Positions 1 to 10,158 of a DNA stretch of 29,225 nucleotides are shown piece after piece (positions within the stretch are counted from its first letter, which is position 1; every line of letters starts with the position of its first letter). The position numbers were made by a program, and so were the translations under genes. Below the pieces are notes generated by a model. It was given only the letters and a program-made list of their open reading frames with translations, searched no databases and had not been told where the DNA came from. Source of the stretch: Lingula anatina (taxonomy: Eukaryota > Brachiopoda > Lingulata > Lingulida > Lingulidae); NCBI RefSeq assembly GCF_001039355.2, contig NW_019773959.1, forward strand, positions 610,168 to 639,392, given 5' to 3'.

Positions 1-165
1 TAAAAAGGATAGTAAATTGGCTATTTTGCATTAAGTAAAAAAGTGTTGAAAATGGAAATAAACTTGTTTCAGTACAGTTATCTCTTGTTTATTACATCTA
101 GTAGATGGGGTTATTTGTTTTATTTTATATATATAATTTTTTTTTCTTGAATGTTTGAACATTTT
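1..165. other. Unique AT-rich sequence left of copy A
   Basis: Not present before copy B. Contains T-rich and TATA-like runs; no feature recognised. Confidence 0.5.
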
Positions 166-780
166 TCTATTTGTGGCATTTACAAAGTGTGAACTTGAAC
201 TTTCATGGGTCTGAAGCCTTATATATATGTTAGTTACAATACTTACATCCATATTAAGTGTTTTGCATAATTAAAATTTGGTGCTTACTTTACTTTGCAT
301 AATGTATTATTGCAACAGAATTGCCAGTTGCCTATTTGGTGCATCATGTTTTTCTGCTTTCTTTCTGTACATTTGACAGTTTATAGTAGGTCAGATTTAT
401 AGCTGATCCAAATACAGGAACAACAGAGAGGAGTTCAGGTCCATTGCAAAATGGGAAAACTCAACTACAATCTTTATTTAGTATAAAAATAAAATCAAAT
501 AATACTCCTGCATGGCAGCTATACACGTGAGGTGAAACACACCTTCAAGACCTCCTCATATATATCTATGAATGATTGTACTCTGTGCCTTTTACTTGAA
601 GTAGTGCCCAAGAACAATTGCTGACACCTATGCCAACTGAACTCACTGTTGAGTTGCTAAGAATGTTTAAAAAATGTATAGTGAAGGCAAAATAATTCAC
701 TGTTTTATTAAAAACATTGTCAGACTAGAATGATTACTTGAAAATATTTTTGTATAAAGTATAAAATTTGATAAATTTTG

Positions 781-975
781 TTACAATAGATCTTGGTAAA
801 GTGAAGCTGCAAGAGTACTGAGCCTGCAGTATTTGGTCTTAGGGTCAGTCTCAACATGATTGTGACGATGTCCACAAATTTCATCATATTGTGCTAGTGG
901 AGACAGTGATGAAAGATAGTAGTCTGGTTGGAACAAGGGGTTCACGTACGACCCTGTAACAAGCAATGCCAACAT
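781..975 (-). CDS. Short conserved reading frame, unknown (possible exon or repeat-derived)
   Basis: 64 codons on minus containing YYLSSLSPLAQYDEICGHR and HNHVETDPKTKYC. The same frame is kept in copy B (6607-6801), with changes mainly in the last third. A diverged third copy near 15911-16115 keeps SPQAQYDKI.RHRHNHVET. I recognise no family. A splice acceptor-like 'gcttgttacag' precedes GSYVNP. It may be a transposon or gene fragment, or chance openness in a repeat; changes in the third copy are mostly amino-acid altering, which argues against strong constraint. Confidence 0.25.
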   Translation of the reverse strand: MLALLVTGSYVNPLFQPDYYLSSLSPLAQYDEICGHRHNHVETDPKTKYCRLSTLAASLYQDLL

Positions 976-1192
976 ATCTTTTCTTCATCTGTGATGTCTA
1001 ATTTTTCTCTAGGTTTTCCCAGAACAAATCAATGTTCCATGGAGATTTATTTTAATGTTATGTCACACACTGTGCCTTAAATTGTAACATCTAAAATTAT
1101 CATTAAAAATTATAAGCATTAGGGGAAGAAGATCAATCATAATTTGGAATTAAGTGAAAATGCAACAATGATTTCTACACCATTATGTAGCT

Positions 1193-1500
1193 TAAGGGTT
1201 ACTGTACACAGATATGTAATGGAAGTTTTTAAACCTTATATGCTTTAGTAAAATGAGATCAAATATCAAATGAGATCAAATTTGAGGCATTTCAGGAAAA
1301 TTAATTACCAAAATGCATATATTGATATAACTTAAACCTAGGGTATGTTTAGTAGATTTTCTTCTGCATTTTAATGATTTAATAAGGTTTTGGAAGTTGA
1401 TTTGATAGTGGGTGAGATTTTTGACTAATACGAGTACTGAAGGGGGTTAAGTTCAAACCACGAATACAAAAAGGGAAAAGGAATTATTCATAGTAGGCAG
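1193..1500. repeat. Ancient repeat, copy 1 (relative at 3310-3640)
   Basis: Ordered blocks are shared with 3310-3640: AAGGGTTA, TCAAATATCAA, TTGA.GCATTT, TTTAATGATTTAATA.GGTTTTGG, AGTACTG.AG, and a TAAGT(T)AGATAT end. Strongly diverged; family unknown. Also present in copy B at about 7021-7510. Confidence 0.5.
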
Positions 1501-1527
1501 TCTAAGTTAGATATTACAATGAAATAG

Positions 1528-1570
1528 ACACACACACACACACACACATACACACACACACACACACACA
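1528..1570. repeat. (CA)n microsatellite, copy A
   Basis: CA repeat with one TA interruption, directly left of a dispersed-repeat copy. The counterpart at 7528-7556 is shorter. Confidence 0.95.
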
Positions 1571-1814
1571 GTGGCGGGTGTTGGGGGGGATCCTGACCCC
1601 CCCTTTTAATATCTGAAAACAAGTCACACCAATGGTCCCTTCAGAATTTTGACTAGCTGAATCATAGCTATAAACCGTGCCAAATGGCACCATTCGCCCT
1701 CTTAAATACCCAAAATTTTCTGGGCCCTTTAGCAGGCGCTGAACCCCATGCCAGGAGGCAGAAGAGTTGGCTTCACATCCGTCGACTCCCCCTTCAAATA
1801 ATCCTGGATCTGCC
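1570..1814. repeat. Dispersed ~245 bp repeat, family 1 (copy A, first)
   Basis: Begins AGTGGCGGGT with a G/C homopolymer hairpin and ends CAAATAATCCTGGATC. A diverged relative with the same layout (AGTGGCAGG..., CACACCA.....TGGTCCC, CTGAATCA, TAAA.....AAATGGCA, CCCTTCAAATAATCCTGGATC) lies at 4563-4803. The ends (CAGTGGCGG / CCTGGATCC...) are imperfect inverted repeats, as in non-autonomous DNA elements. The mariner remnant follows at once. Confidence 0.7.
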
Positions 1815-2379
1815 TATATACGAGGGCCAGTCAATAAATAACCAGCCTAACCTATTTTGGGTTGAGATCTACTTCTTCTTTTTCAATATAATTTCCCTCC
1901 TGGGCAATGCACTTGGACCAACGGTGTTCAAGTGCAATCAGCCTAGAAGTGAAGAAGTCAAGGTCCTTTCCATTGAACCACTCCTCAACTGTGGCCACGA
2001 CTTGGCTGAAAAGACCTGGCTTCATCTTCTAAAGACGTTCTACCGCATTTAAACTCCCCAACCCAGAATTGCACATAAGATGGTGCAGAAGACCCATACA
2101 CATCAACTAACTCGGCATGTGTGTCCTTACCAGTTTTACGAGTACCTTTCAAATGCAAGTACTGAATTACAGAACGGTACTCCATTTTTGATGAAAAGTT
2201 TGCTTTTACATCACTAGCCATGTTTGACATTCAATATCTGACAAACAAATGACCGTATTCATGTGTAGTTTTGTACCCAGGTACAATACATGTATTGAAA
2301 CAATGCGTGAAAATCGTGGATGTCTCGGTTGATTGGAGATGTGTTAGGCTGGTTATATATTGACTCGCCCTCGTATATA
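1815..2379 (-). mobile_element. Internally deleted mariner-like element (copy A)
   Basis: Terminal inverted repeats TATACGAGGGC.AGTCAATA.ATAACCAGCCTAAC lie at both ends, with TA-rich flanks. On minus, the N-terminal helix-turn-helix part (EYRSVIQYLHLKGTR..., APSYVQFWVGEFKCGRTSL, at 2230-1985) is followed almost directly by the C-terminal end (EEWFNGKDLDFF, HRWSKCIAQEGNYIE). The layout is that of mariner/SETMAR-type transposases with the catalytic core lost. It is non-autonomous. Confidence 0.85.
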
Positions 2380-3043
2380 TATATTTTAAGTTCCTTTGGC
2401 ACATTAAGAAAATAACAGTTTTTGTGTAAAATATGACCCATTATTCAGTCACACAAGGTGAAATAAAGGTCAGAAAAGATCATTAAAATGCAAGGTCACG
2501 TGATCAAATCTCTTTGGTTCTGCCTAGCCTCCAGCATCCCCAGGGCCCGCAGTCGTTCTAGTGTCAGACGTAGCATCACTGAACTTTTTTGTCATGTGTC
2601 ATACTGGATTTGGTGACTACCTTATATAGGCTTAATTAGTCACCATATATTGAACCTGATAAATTCACACCTATCACGAGACAGGAAAAACACATGATTT
2701 TGTAACAGCTGGTTATAAAATCAATGAAGCGGAAATTTTAAACATCCAAGTGGTCAGCCCACTCTCTTATGGCCAAACAAGTACATTTGTACTCATTTAC
2801 ATGGTTGGAATCGTTTCTCGGTAAAGAAGTACAAGAAAGTTTTCTGATGCGTTTTCATTGACTGTCAGTATACATTTGGAAATTAAAAGAAAGTAACACT
2901 CAGAATGACTTTAGATGGGACGTCATAAAAAAATCAGCGCCACAAAGAAGAAATCAGCACCTATGCAACCTTTGCCTGGATGAAAAACTGTTAATAATGA
3001 TAACGCCAGATACTCTAAATAAAAGAACTGAAATAATTACCAT

Positions 3044-3203
3044 GTGTTGGCACAAGGTGACGTAACTGACAAGGCGTGCAACGTCAGTGTCGTCACACCA
3101 TGCAGATAATTATGTATATACATGTATATATAAATGGCTAAAACACCATTTTCAAATAAACACCTCCTGATAATCAGGCAAACTCGGAGTCGGGGTTGAT
3201 ACA
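3044..3203 (+). promoter_or_regulatory. LTR-like promoter/polyadenylation block (copy A)
   Basis: A compact stretch starting TGTTGGCACAAGG and ending GATACA. It contains TGACGT and ACGTCA (CRE-type half-palindromes) near 3058-3085, a TATA box (TATATATAAATG, about 3124) and AATAAA at 3155-3160. This spacing suits a short retroelement LTR, and Gypsy relics lie downstream. No second LTR or target duplication was found, so a cellular or chance promoter is possible. Confidence 0.3.
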
Positions 3204-3235
3204 TGTCTCGTTTTTTTATAATTATTTATTAATTT

Positions 3236-3310
3236 TATATATATATATGTGTATGTGAGTGTGTGTATGTGAGTATGTGTATGTGAGTGTGTGTGTGTGT
3301 GTCTGTCTGT
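3236..3310. repeat. (TA)n/(TG)n compound microsatellite, copy A
   Basis: TA run, then TGTGAG/TG units, then TCTG units. The counterpart at 9073-9110 is about half as long. Confidence 0.9.
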
Positions 3311-3640
3311 AGCTGAAGGGTTATGCTACAAAATGCTATTTGATATTGAGTTTTATATAAGTAATTGATGGTCAAATATCAATTGAAGTTAATTTTGAAG
3401 CATTTTCTGGAAAATAAACCAATATTTATTAAGATAATTTTCACATAGAATATGTCTTTAAGGCATGTTGGTTATATTTCAATGATTTAATAGGGTTTGG
3501 GGAATTTATTTCACAGTAGGTGTGAGCAATGATTATTATAAGTACTGCAGGCAGTGTCTCAGTTCAATTGCCCAAAATGGGGTAAGAGAAAAGACATTAT
3601 CAATAGCACATGTAGTAATTCTAAGTAAGATATAACTTTG
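3310..3640. repeat. Ancient repeat, copy 2 (relative at 1193-1500)
   Basis: The diverged partner of 1193-1500, with the same block order. Also in copy B at about 9114-9440. Confidence 0.5.
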
Positions 3641-4267
3641 ATTTATATATCATTGTGTACCTGAAAGGGTTGCTCTAAACAACTAATGAATGTCATGTTA
3701 ATTGAATTGTGGCTAAACCAGGTAGCTTCACATAATGTCTTTGTTTATAGTTAGTAATTCCTTAGAATATGTTGTATAAAGTTTAAGGAGGTAAGGTGAG
3801 CTTGTTTCTTAATTTGATTAAGAAGTTACAATGTAAGTTCAGGAATCCTTTGCCATGGTTTGAGATTAAAGAGTGGGAGTTCCCACAGATTGTCAGAATG
3901 TACCTGAGCATGCAATGAGTGGACATTAAATGATTGAAACTGGTTATTGTTGTCAGCCTTGGATTTCCTCATAGCGATTTACACTATTAAATATTTTGAC
4001 CACGAATCTGGAAAGTAGTTTAACATGTTATCCAACCTAAAAGTTAACAACGGTGTCCATGTTGAGAGCCTGTTTGTAATTTTTGTTCAGTGCTAACTTT
4101 GGGCTGGTTTGTATATACAGGGTAAGACCATGCAGCCTTAACAAGATGTGGCCAGACTAGGTAATCCTGTGTAACATTGTGCATTGTAAAGTGACAACTC
4201 TACAATTGATGAGTTCACCAAGACTTAGAAGAGGAAAAATCTCCGAGACAATTGGCTTTAAATAAAA

Positions 4268-4381
4268 ATGAGCCAGATCAAGATCAAGATCAAGACCAAG
4301 ATCACAGCGATCAACAAAGATGACATTGACCCCAGAGGACTCTTGATAGAACAGGAAAATGAATTCAAAAGGGAGTTTTAA
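4268..4381 (+). pseudogene. Possible gag scrap with (ATCAAG)n (copy A)
   Basis: A 37-codon frame from ATG at 4268 containing KIKIKTK, then DDIDPRGLLIEQENEFKREF and a stop. It aligns with copy B except at the ATCAAG run (4277-4294). Confidence 0.25.
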
Positions 4382-4562
4382 CTATCTCTGAATGTAGATT
4401 CATAGTATGAAGTTTTAAGTGGCCATCTATACTCCATCAAGAGACCAACCAGGACCAGCGCCATCTTTTCACATACAGTATATAATTACCATCACCATAC
4501 CAAAGGAAGTGTTATTAAGGGCAACCAACTGGTAAAACTCTGGACAGAGTATGGCAGAGTTA

Positions 4563-4803
4563 CAGTGGCAGGTTGAGGGGGGTTCAATATCTGGAAAAAA
4601 AATCACACCATGTGGTCCCCTCTTGAAATTAGAATTTTCACTATCTGAATCACAGTTCTAAACTGTACAGAATGGCAGCGCTTGCCCTCTAAAATACCAA
4701 CATTTTTCAGAGTCCTTCAGCGGCCCTGAATCCCACGCAAAGGGGGGAAGGTTGGCTTTGCATCCTTGAACCCCCCTTCAAATAATCCTGGATCCCCCCT
4801 GGA
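4563..4803. repeat. Dispersed repeat, family 1 (copy A, second, diverged)
   Basis: The same element family as 1570-1814 by shared ordered blocks, clearly older in divergence. It is directly followed by the 259 bp inverted-repeat element. Confidence 0.65.
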
Positions 4804-4807
4804 ATTA

Positions 4808-5066
4808 CATACACACAATGGACAATAGAAGTGTCACCCCCTGAATCAGAGTAATCAAAGTCAGCAGATTTTGAGTAGATATAATGCCTGGTCTACTTAT
4901 AATGTGACTAATGTGTATAAAACCGCTGTGCCATGAAATTTTTTTTTTTTTTTTGAAATATGATGTTAATAAAATGATGCCAGAAGAATATCATTCCACA
5001 GTCATTTATCTCCCCCAAAGGATTGGTTCAGTAGGGGTGACACTTCTATTGTCCATTGTGTGTATG
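4808..5066. mobile_element. 259 bp inverted-repeat element with perfect 33 bp arms (copy A)
   Basis: The arm CATACACACAATGGACAATA... at 4808-4840 is matched exactly in inverted orientation at 5034-5066. The interior is non-coding with a T run at about 4938-4955. It looks like a small non-autonomous DNA transposon. In copy B the arms have several mismatches. Confidence 0.75.
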
Positions 5067-5103
5067 GTCCCAAATGTGTGGTGAAATCCAAAATCAATTA
5101 GAT

Positions 5104-5325
5104 GATGAGCAATGTGCAAGGTGTATATCCCGTGACAGCAACATGCAGGATATGGTGAAATGCCCATGTCAGTAGTCATTACGTAATCAAATGATTGGAG
5201 TGGATCTCATTGGCCCGTTTGTGGAATCTTCAAAAGAAATATATTGCCTCAATTTAATTGATTACCTGTCCAGATGGGTGGAAAGTTACCCCATTCCCAA
5301 CAAGACCTCTGTAGTGAACCATTAA
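5104..5325 (+). pseudogene. Ty3/Gypsy integrase fragment (copy A)
   Basis: The plus frame carries QCARC (zinc-knuckle-like CxxC) then, after one in-frame TAG, MIGVDLIGPFVE, YCLNLIDYLSRW and VESYPIPNKT. These are hallmark blocks of Gypsy integrases (first catalytic D in 'vDliGP', then 'liDyfSrwvea.pi'). It ends at a stop right after NKTSVVN; the rest of the core, with the other catalytic residues, is absent. A dead relic. Confidence 0.85.
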
Positions 5326-5496
5326 TTGTGCTAATATATTAGATTTGCATATATGAGATTTTCAAATTTAATTTAAAATGTATCTACAATTAAGTTTTAA
5401 TTTATTCGGATGTATATAGGCATGGCATGGAAGTTAATTTGACATGCTTATTAAGATCAAGCATTAAAGAGGCAACAGAGACATGGATAGATATAC

Positions 5497-5510
5497 AGAG
5501 AGAGAGAGAG
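5497..5510. repeat. (GA)n, copy A
   Basis: Seven GA units; 11342-11361 in copy B is longer. Confidence 0.9.
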
Positions 5511-5533
5511 TAGGCTGGACAGACAGACTTATA

Positions 5534-5975
5534 CACTAGTCGACATTTGCTATGGATCATATTTAATGGACTTTTTTTACCTTTGTATATTTTTTGGGTC
5601 TCCAAAATGAAGTTTCACAACCATATCTTTTAGTCATTGATTTTGTTGTTGTTTTGGTTTAATGCACACAAGTAAAAACTTCAAAGCTGGTTCCTCAGCT
5701 CACATTCAAGAAGCTGTGTTCCCAGTACACAAACATGCTTGGTCAGTTGAGTGTTGTTGATGGCACAACCAATTCTCCTGATGTGCTTTTGATTGCCAAA
5801 TTTCAAAATGCCTCCAACAAGACTAAGAAGTCATTTACCACCAGCAGAACTGAATCGGGCTATTAAGTTACTCCAGGATGGCCAGACACAGTGCCATGTA
5901 GCCACTCTCCTTGGTATGTCCCAAAGTGTGATATAAGGTACTGGAGGCATGGGCAGGCGGACCACTGTGGTGGTC
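5534..5975 (+). mobile_element. Tc1-like transposon, 5' part cut at the n
   Basis: The left terminal repeat CACTAGTCGACATTTGCTAT follows TA, then the transposase start at 5808. The element stops at the undetermined base, inside the DNA-binding region. Confidence 0.88.
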
Positions 5976-5976
5976 N
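5976..5976. other. Single undetermined base (contig junction)
   Basis: One n at the exact boundary between copies A and B, the same arrangement as at 20176. Confidence 0.85.
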
Positions 5977-6606
5977 CTTTGCTGCCTTGTTCTATTTGTG
6001 GCATTTACAAAGTGTGAACTTGAACTTTCATGGGTCTGAAGCCTTATATATATGTTAGTTACAATACTTACATCCATATTAAGTGTTTTGCATAATTAAA
6101 ATTTGGTGCTTACTTTACTTTGCATAATGTATTATTGCAACAGAATTGCCAGTTGCCTATTTGGTGCATCATGTTTTTCTGCTTTCTTTCTGTACATTTG
6201 ACGGTTTATAGTAGGTCAGATTTATAGCTGATCCAAATACAGGAACAAAAGAGAGGAGTTCAGGTCCATTGCAAAATGGGAAAACTCAACTACAAGCTTT
6301 ATTTAGTATAAAAATAAAATCAAATAATACTCCTGCATGGCAGCTATACACATGAGGTGAAACACACCTTCAAGACGTCCCTCATATATATCTATGAATG
6401 ATTGTACTCTGTGCCTTTTACTTGAAGTAGTGCCCAAGAACAATTGCTGACACCTATGCCAACTGAACTCACTGTTGAGTTGCTAAGAATGTTTAAAAAT
6501 TGTATAGTGAAGGCAAAATAATTCACTGTTTTATTAAAAACATTGTCAGACTAGAATGATTACTTGAAAATATTTTTGTATAAAGTATAAAATTTGATAA
6601 ATTTTG

Positions 6607-6801
6607 TTACAATAGATCTTGGTAAAGTGAAGCTGCAAAATGACTGGGGCTGCAGTATTTGGTCTTAGGGTCAGTCTCAACATGATTGTGACGATGTCCA
6701 CAAATTTCATCATATTGTGCTAGTGGAGACAGTGATGAAAGATAGTAGTCTGCTTGTAACAAGGGGTTCACGTACGACCCTGTAACAAGCAATGCCAACA
6801 T
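6607..6801 (-). CDS. Copy-B version of the short conserved frame
   Basis: 64 codons matching 781-975, with PLLQADYYL for PLFQPDYYL and a changed run after KYC. It has the same status and uncertainty as its twin. Confidence 0.25.
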   Translation of the reverse strand: MLALLVTGSYVNPLLQADYYLSSLSPLAQYDEICGHRHNHVETDPKTKYCSPSHFAASLYQDLL

Positions 6802-7167
6802 ATCTTTTCTTCATCTGTGATGTCTAATTTTTCTCTAGGTTTTCCCAGAACAAATCAATGTTCCATGGAGATTTATTTTAATGTTATGTCACACATTGTG
6901 CCTTAAATTGTAACATCTAAAATTATCATTAAAAATTATAAGCATTAGGGGAAGAAGATCAATCATAATTTGGAATTAAGTAAAAATGCAACAATGATTT
7001 CTACACCATTATGTAGCTTAAGGGTTACTGTACACAGATATGTAATGGAAGTTTTTTAACCTTATATGCTGTAGTAAATGAGATCAAATATCAAATGAGA
7101 TCAAATTTGAGGCATTTCAGGAAAATTAATTACCAAAATGCATATATTGATATAACTTAAACCTAGG

Positions 7168-7339
7168 CTGGGGTAGCGCTAGCAATTTTTTCACTTAGCC
7201 AAATTATCACTTTTTTGTCAATTTGTTATCCAAATGGTGTTAATTTGACTAAAATGAGTCAAATCAAGCCCTTTTTGTTTAGCCAATTTAAGTAAGTTTT
7301 AGCATTTGGCTAAATTGGCGAGTGTTAGCGCTACCCCAG
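7168..7339. mobile_element. 172 bp foldback MITE with 5 bp target duplication
   Basis: The ends are inverted: CTGGGGTAGCGCTA... and ...TAGCGCTACCCCAG, with further inner palindromic stretches (AGCCAAAT.../...ATTTGGCT). CTAGG flanks it on both sides (7163-7167 and 7340-7344). Copy A has a single CTAGG at the matching site, a clean empty site. No coding capacity. The superfamily is undetermined; a 5 bp target duplication does not match common Tc1 (2 bp) or hAT (8 bp) behaviour. Confidence 0.9.
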
Positions 7340-7527
7340 CTAGGGTATGTTTAGTAGATTTTCTTCTGCATTTTAATGATTTAATAAGGTTTTGGAAGTT
7401 GATTTGATAGTGGGTGAGATTTTTGACTAATACAAGTACTGAAGGGGGTTAAGTTCAAACCACGAATACAAAAAGGGAAAAGAAATTATTTGTGGTAGGC
7501 AGTCTAAGTTAGATATTACAATGAAAT

Positions 7528-7556
7528 ACACACATACACACACACACACACACACA
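7528..7556. repeat. (CA)n microsatellite, copy B
   Basis: The shorter counterpart of 1528-1570, again abutting 'gtggcgggtgttgggggg'. Confidence 0.95.
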
Positions 7557-7807
7557 GTGGCGGGTGTTGGGGGGGGATCCTGACCCCCCCCCCCCCTTTT
7601 AATATCTGAAAACAAGTCACACCAATGGTCCCTTCAGAATTTTGACTAGCTGAATCATATCTATAAACCGTGCCAAATGGCACCATCCACCCTCTTAAAT
7701 ACCCAAAATTTTCTGGGCCCTTTAGCAGGTGCTGAACCCCATGCCAGGAGGCAGAAGAGTTGGCTTCACATCCGTGGACTCCCCCTTCAAATAATCCTGG
7801 ATCTGCC
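7556..7807. repeat. Dispersed repeat, family 1 (copy B, first)
   Basis: The counterpart of 1570-1814, with a longer C homopolymer (about 13 C). Confidence 0.7.
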
Positions 7808-8224
7808 TATATACGAGGGCCAGTCAATAAATAACCAGCCTAACCTATTTCGAGTTGAGATCTACTTCTTCTTTTTCAATATAATTTCCCTCCTGGGCAA
7901 TGCACTTGGACCAATGGTGTTCAAGTGCAATCAGCCTAGAAGTCAGGGTCCTTTCCATTGAACCACTCCTCAACTGTGGCCACGACTTGGCTGAAAAGAC
8001 CTGGCTTCATCTTCTAAAGACGTTCTACCGCATTTAAACTCCCCAACCCAGAATTGCACATAAGATGGTGCAGAAGACCCATACACATCAACTAACTTGG
8101 CATGTGTATCCTTACCAGTTTTACGAGTACCTTTCAAATGCAAGTACCGAATTACAGGACGTGGATGTCTCGGTTGATTGGAGATGTGTTAGGCTGGTTA
8201 TATATTGACTCGCCCTCGTATATA
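7808..8224 (-). mobile_element. Mariner-like remnant (copy B, further deleted)
   Basis: The same element as 1815-2379, but missing about 140 bp including the start of the HTH part. The break is between 'ttacaggacg' and 'tggatgtctcgg' (near 8163). Both inverted ends remain. Confidence 0.85.
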
Positions 8225-8883
8225 TATATTTTAAGTTCCTTTGGCACCTTAAGAAAATAACAGTTTTTGTGTAAAATATGACCCATTATTCAGTCACACA
8301 AGGTGAAATAAAGGTCAGAAAAGATCATTAAAATGCAAGGTCACATGATCAAATCTCTTTGGTTCTGCCTAGCCTCCAGCATCCCCAGGGCCCGCAGTCG
8401 TTCTAGTGTCAGACGTAGCATCACTGAACTTTTTTGTCATGTGTCATACTGGATTTGGTGACTACCTTATATAGGCTTAATTAGTCACCATATATTGAAC
8501 CTGATAATTTCATACCTATCACGAGACAGGAAAAACACATGATTTTGTAACAGCTGGTTATAAAATCAATGAAGCGGAAATTTTAAACATCCAAGTGGTC
8601 AGCCCACTCTCTTATGGCCAAACAAGTACATTTGTACTCATTTACATGGTTGGAATCGTTTCTCGGTAAAGAAGTACAAGAAAGTTTTCTGATGCGTTTT
8701 CATTGACTGTCAGTATACATTTGGAAATTAAAAGAAAGTAACACTCAGAATGACTTTAGATGGGACGTCATAAAAAAATCAGGGCCACAAAGAAGAAATC
8801 AGCAACCTTTGCCTGGATGAAAAACTGTTAATAATGATAACGCCAGATACTCTAAATAAAAGAACTGAAATAATTACCATGTG

Positions 8884-9041
8884 TTGGCACAAGGTGACGT
8901 AACTGACAAGGCGTGCAACGTCAGTGTCGTCACACCATGCAGATAATTATGTATATACATGTATATATAAATGGCTAAAACACCATTTTCAAATAAACAC
9001 CTCCTGATAATCAGGCAAACTCGGAGTCGGGGTTGATACAT
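8884..9041 (+). promoter_or_regulatory. LTR-like promoter/polyadenylation block (copy B)
   Basis: The same block as 3044-3203 with CRE-like motifs, TATA box and AATAAA (8992-8997) preserved. Confidence 0.3.
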
Positions 9042-9072
9042 GTCTCGTTTTTTTATAATTATTTATTAATTT

Positions 9073-9110
9073 TATATATATATGTGAGTGTGTGTGTGTG
9101 TGTCTGTCTG
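9073..9110. repeat. (TA)n/(TG)n compound microsatellite, copy B
   Basis: The short allele-like version of 3236-3310. Confidence 0.9.
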
Positions 9111-10068
9111 TAGCTGAAGGGTTATGCTACAAAATGCTATTTAATATTGAGTTTTATATAAGTAATTGATGGTCAAATATCAATTGAAGTTAATTTTGAA
9201 GCATTTTCTGGAAAATAAACCAATATTTATTAAGATAATTTTCACATAGAATATGTCTTTAAGGCATGTTGGTTATATTTCAATGATTTAATAGGGTTTG
9301 GGGAATTTATTTCACAGTAGGTGTGAGCAATGATTATTATAAGTACTGCAGGCAGTGTCTCAGTTCAATTGCCCAAAATGGGGTAAGAGAAAAGACATTA
9401 TCAATAGCACATGTAGTAATTCTAAGTAAGATATAACTTTGATTTATATATCATTGTGTACCTGAAAGGGTTGCTCTAAACAACTAATGAATGTCATGTT
9501 AATTGAATTGTGGCTAAACCAGGTAGCTTCACATAATGTCTTTGTTCATAGTAAGTAATTCCTTAGAATATGTTGTATAAAGTTTAAGGAGGTAAGGTGA
9601 GCTTGTTTCTTAATTTGATTAAGAAGTTACAATGTAAGTTCAGGAATCCTTTGCCTTGGTTTGAGATTAAAGAGTGGGAGCTCCCACAGATTGTCAGAAT
9701 GTACCTGAGCATGCAATGAGTGGACATTAAATGATTGAAACTGGTTATTGTTGTCAGCCTTGCATTTCCTAATAGTGATTTACACTATTAAATATTTTGA
9801 CCACGAATCTGGAAAGTAGTTTAACATGTTATCCAACCTAAAAGTTAACAACAGTGTCCATGTTGAGAGCCTGTTTGTAATTTTTGTTCAGTGCTAACTT
9901 CGGGCTGGTTTGTATATACAGGGTAAGACCATGCAGCCTTAACAAGATGTGGCCAGACTAGGTAATCCTGTGTAACATTGTACATTGTAAAGTGACAACT
10001 CTACAATTGATGAGTTCACCAAGACTTAGAAGAGGAAAAATCTCCGAGACAATTCGCTTTAAATAAAA

Positions 10069-10158
10069 ATGAGCCAGGAGCAATTCCAGTCCCTAATTGA
10101 AAATGTGCAAGTCTTAAACAATCAGAGTGACCAAGATCACTGCGATCAACAAAGATGA
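10069..10158 (+). pseudogene. Possible Gypsy gag N-terminal scrap (copy B)
   Basis: ATG followed by SQEQFQSLIENVQVLNNQ, a polar helical start like many Gypsy gag proteins, then a stop soon after. In copy A (from 4268) the stretch is replaced by three ATCAAG units and runs 37 codons. The link to the integrase scrap about 0.8 kb downstream is inference. Confidence 0.3.

Larger units (their letters stand above)
166..5975. repeat. Copy A of a 5.8 kb direct duplication
   Basis: Aligns end to end with 5991-11826. Differences are scattered substitutions, microsatellite length changes and a few indels: a 172 bp element only in B, about 140 bp of mariner only in A, and a gag-like swap near 4277. It ends exactly at the n at 5976, inside a Tc1 transposase. 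Unassigned stretches within it (about 976-1500, 2384-3030 and 3311-4560) show no gene. Confidence 0.95.

Noticed and set aside
31-252. 73-codon minus frame at the left edge
   Set aside because: It spans the boundary of the duplicated segment and is not preserved before copy B; its composition is AT-driven and no motif is visible.
1684-2052. 122-codon plus frame
   Set aside because: It is the antisense reading of a dispersed repeat and the mariner C-terminal end; the real coding relic is on minus.
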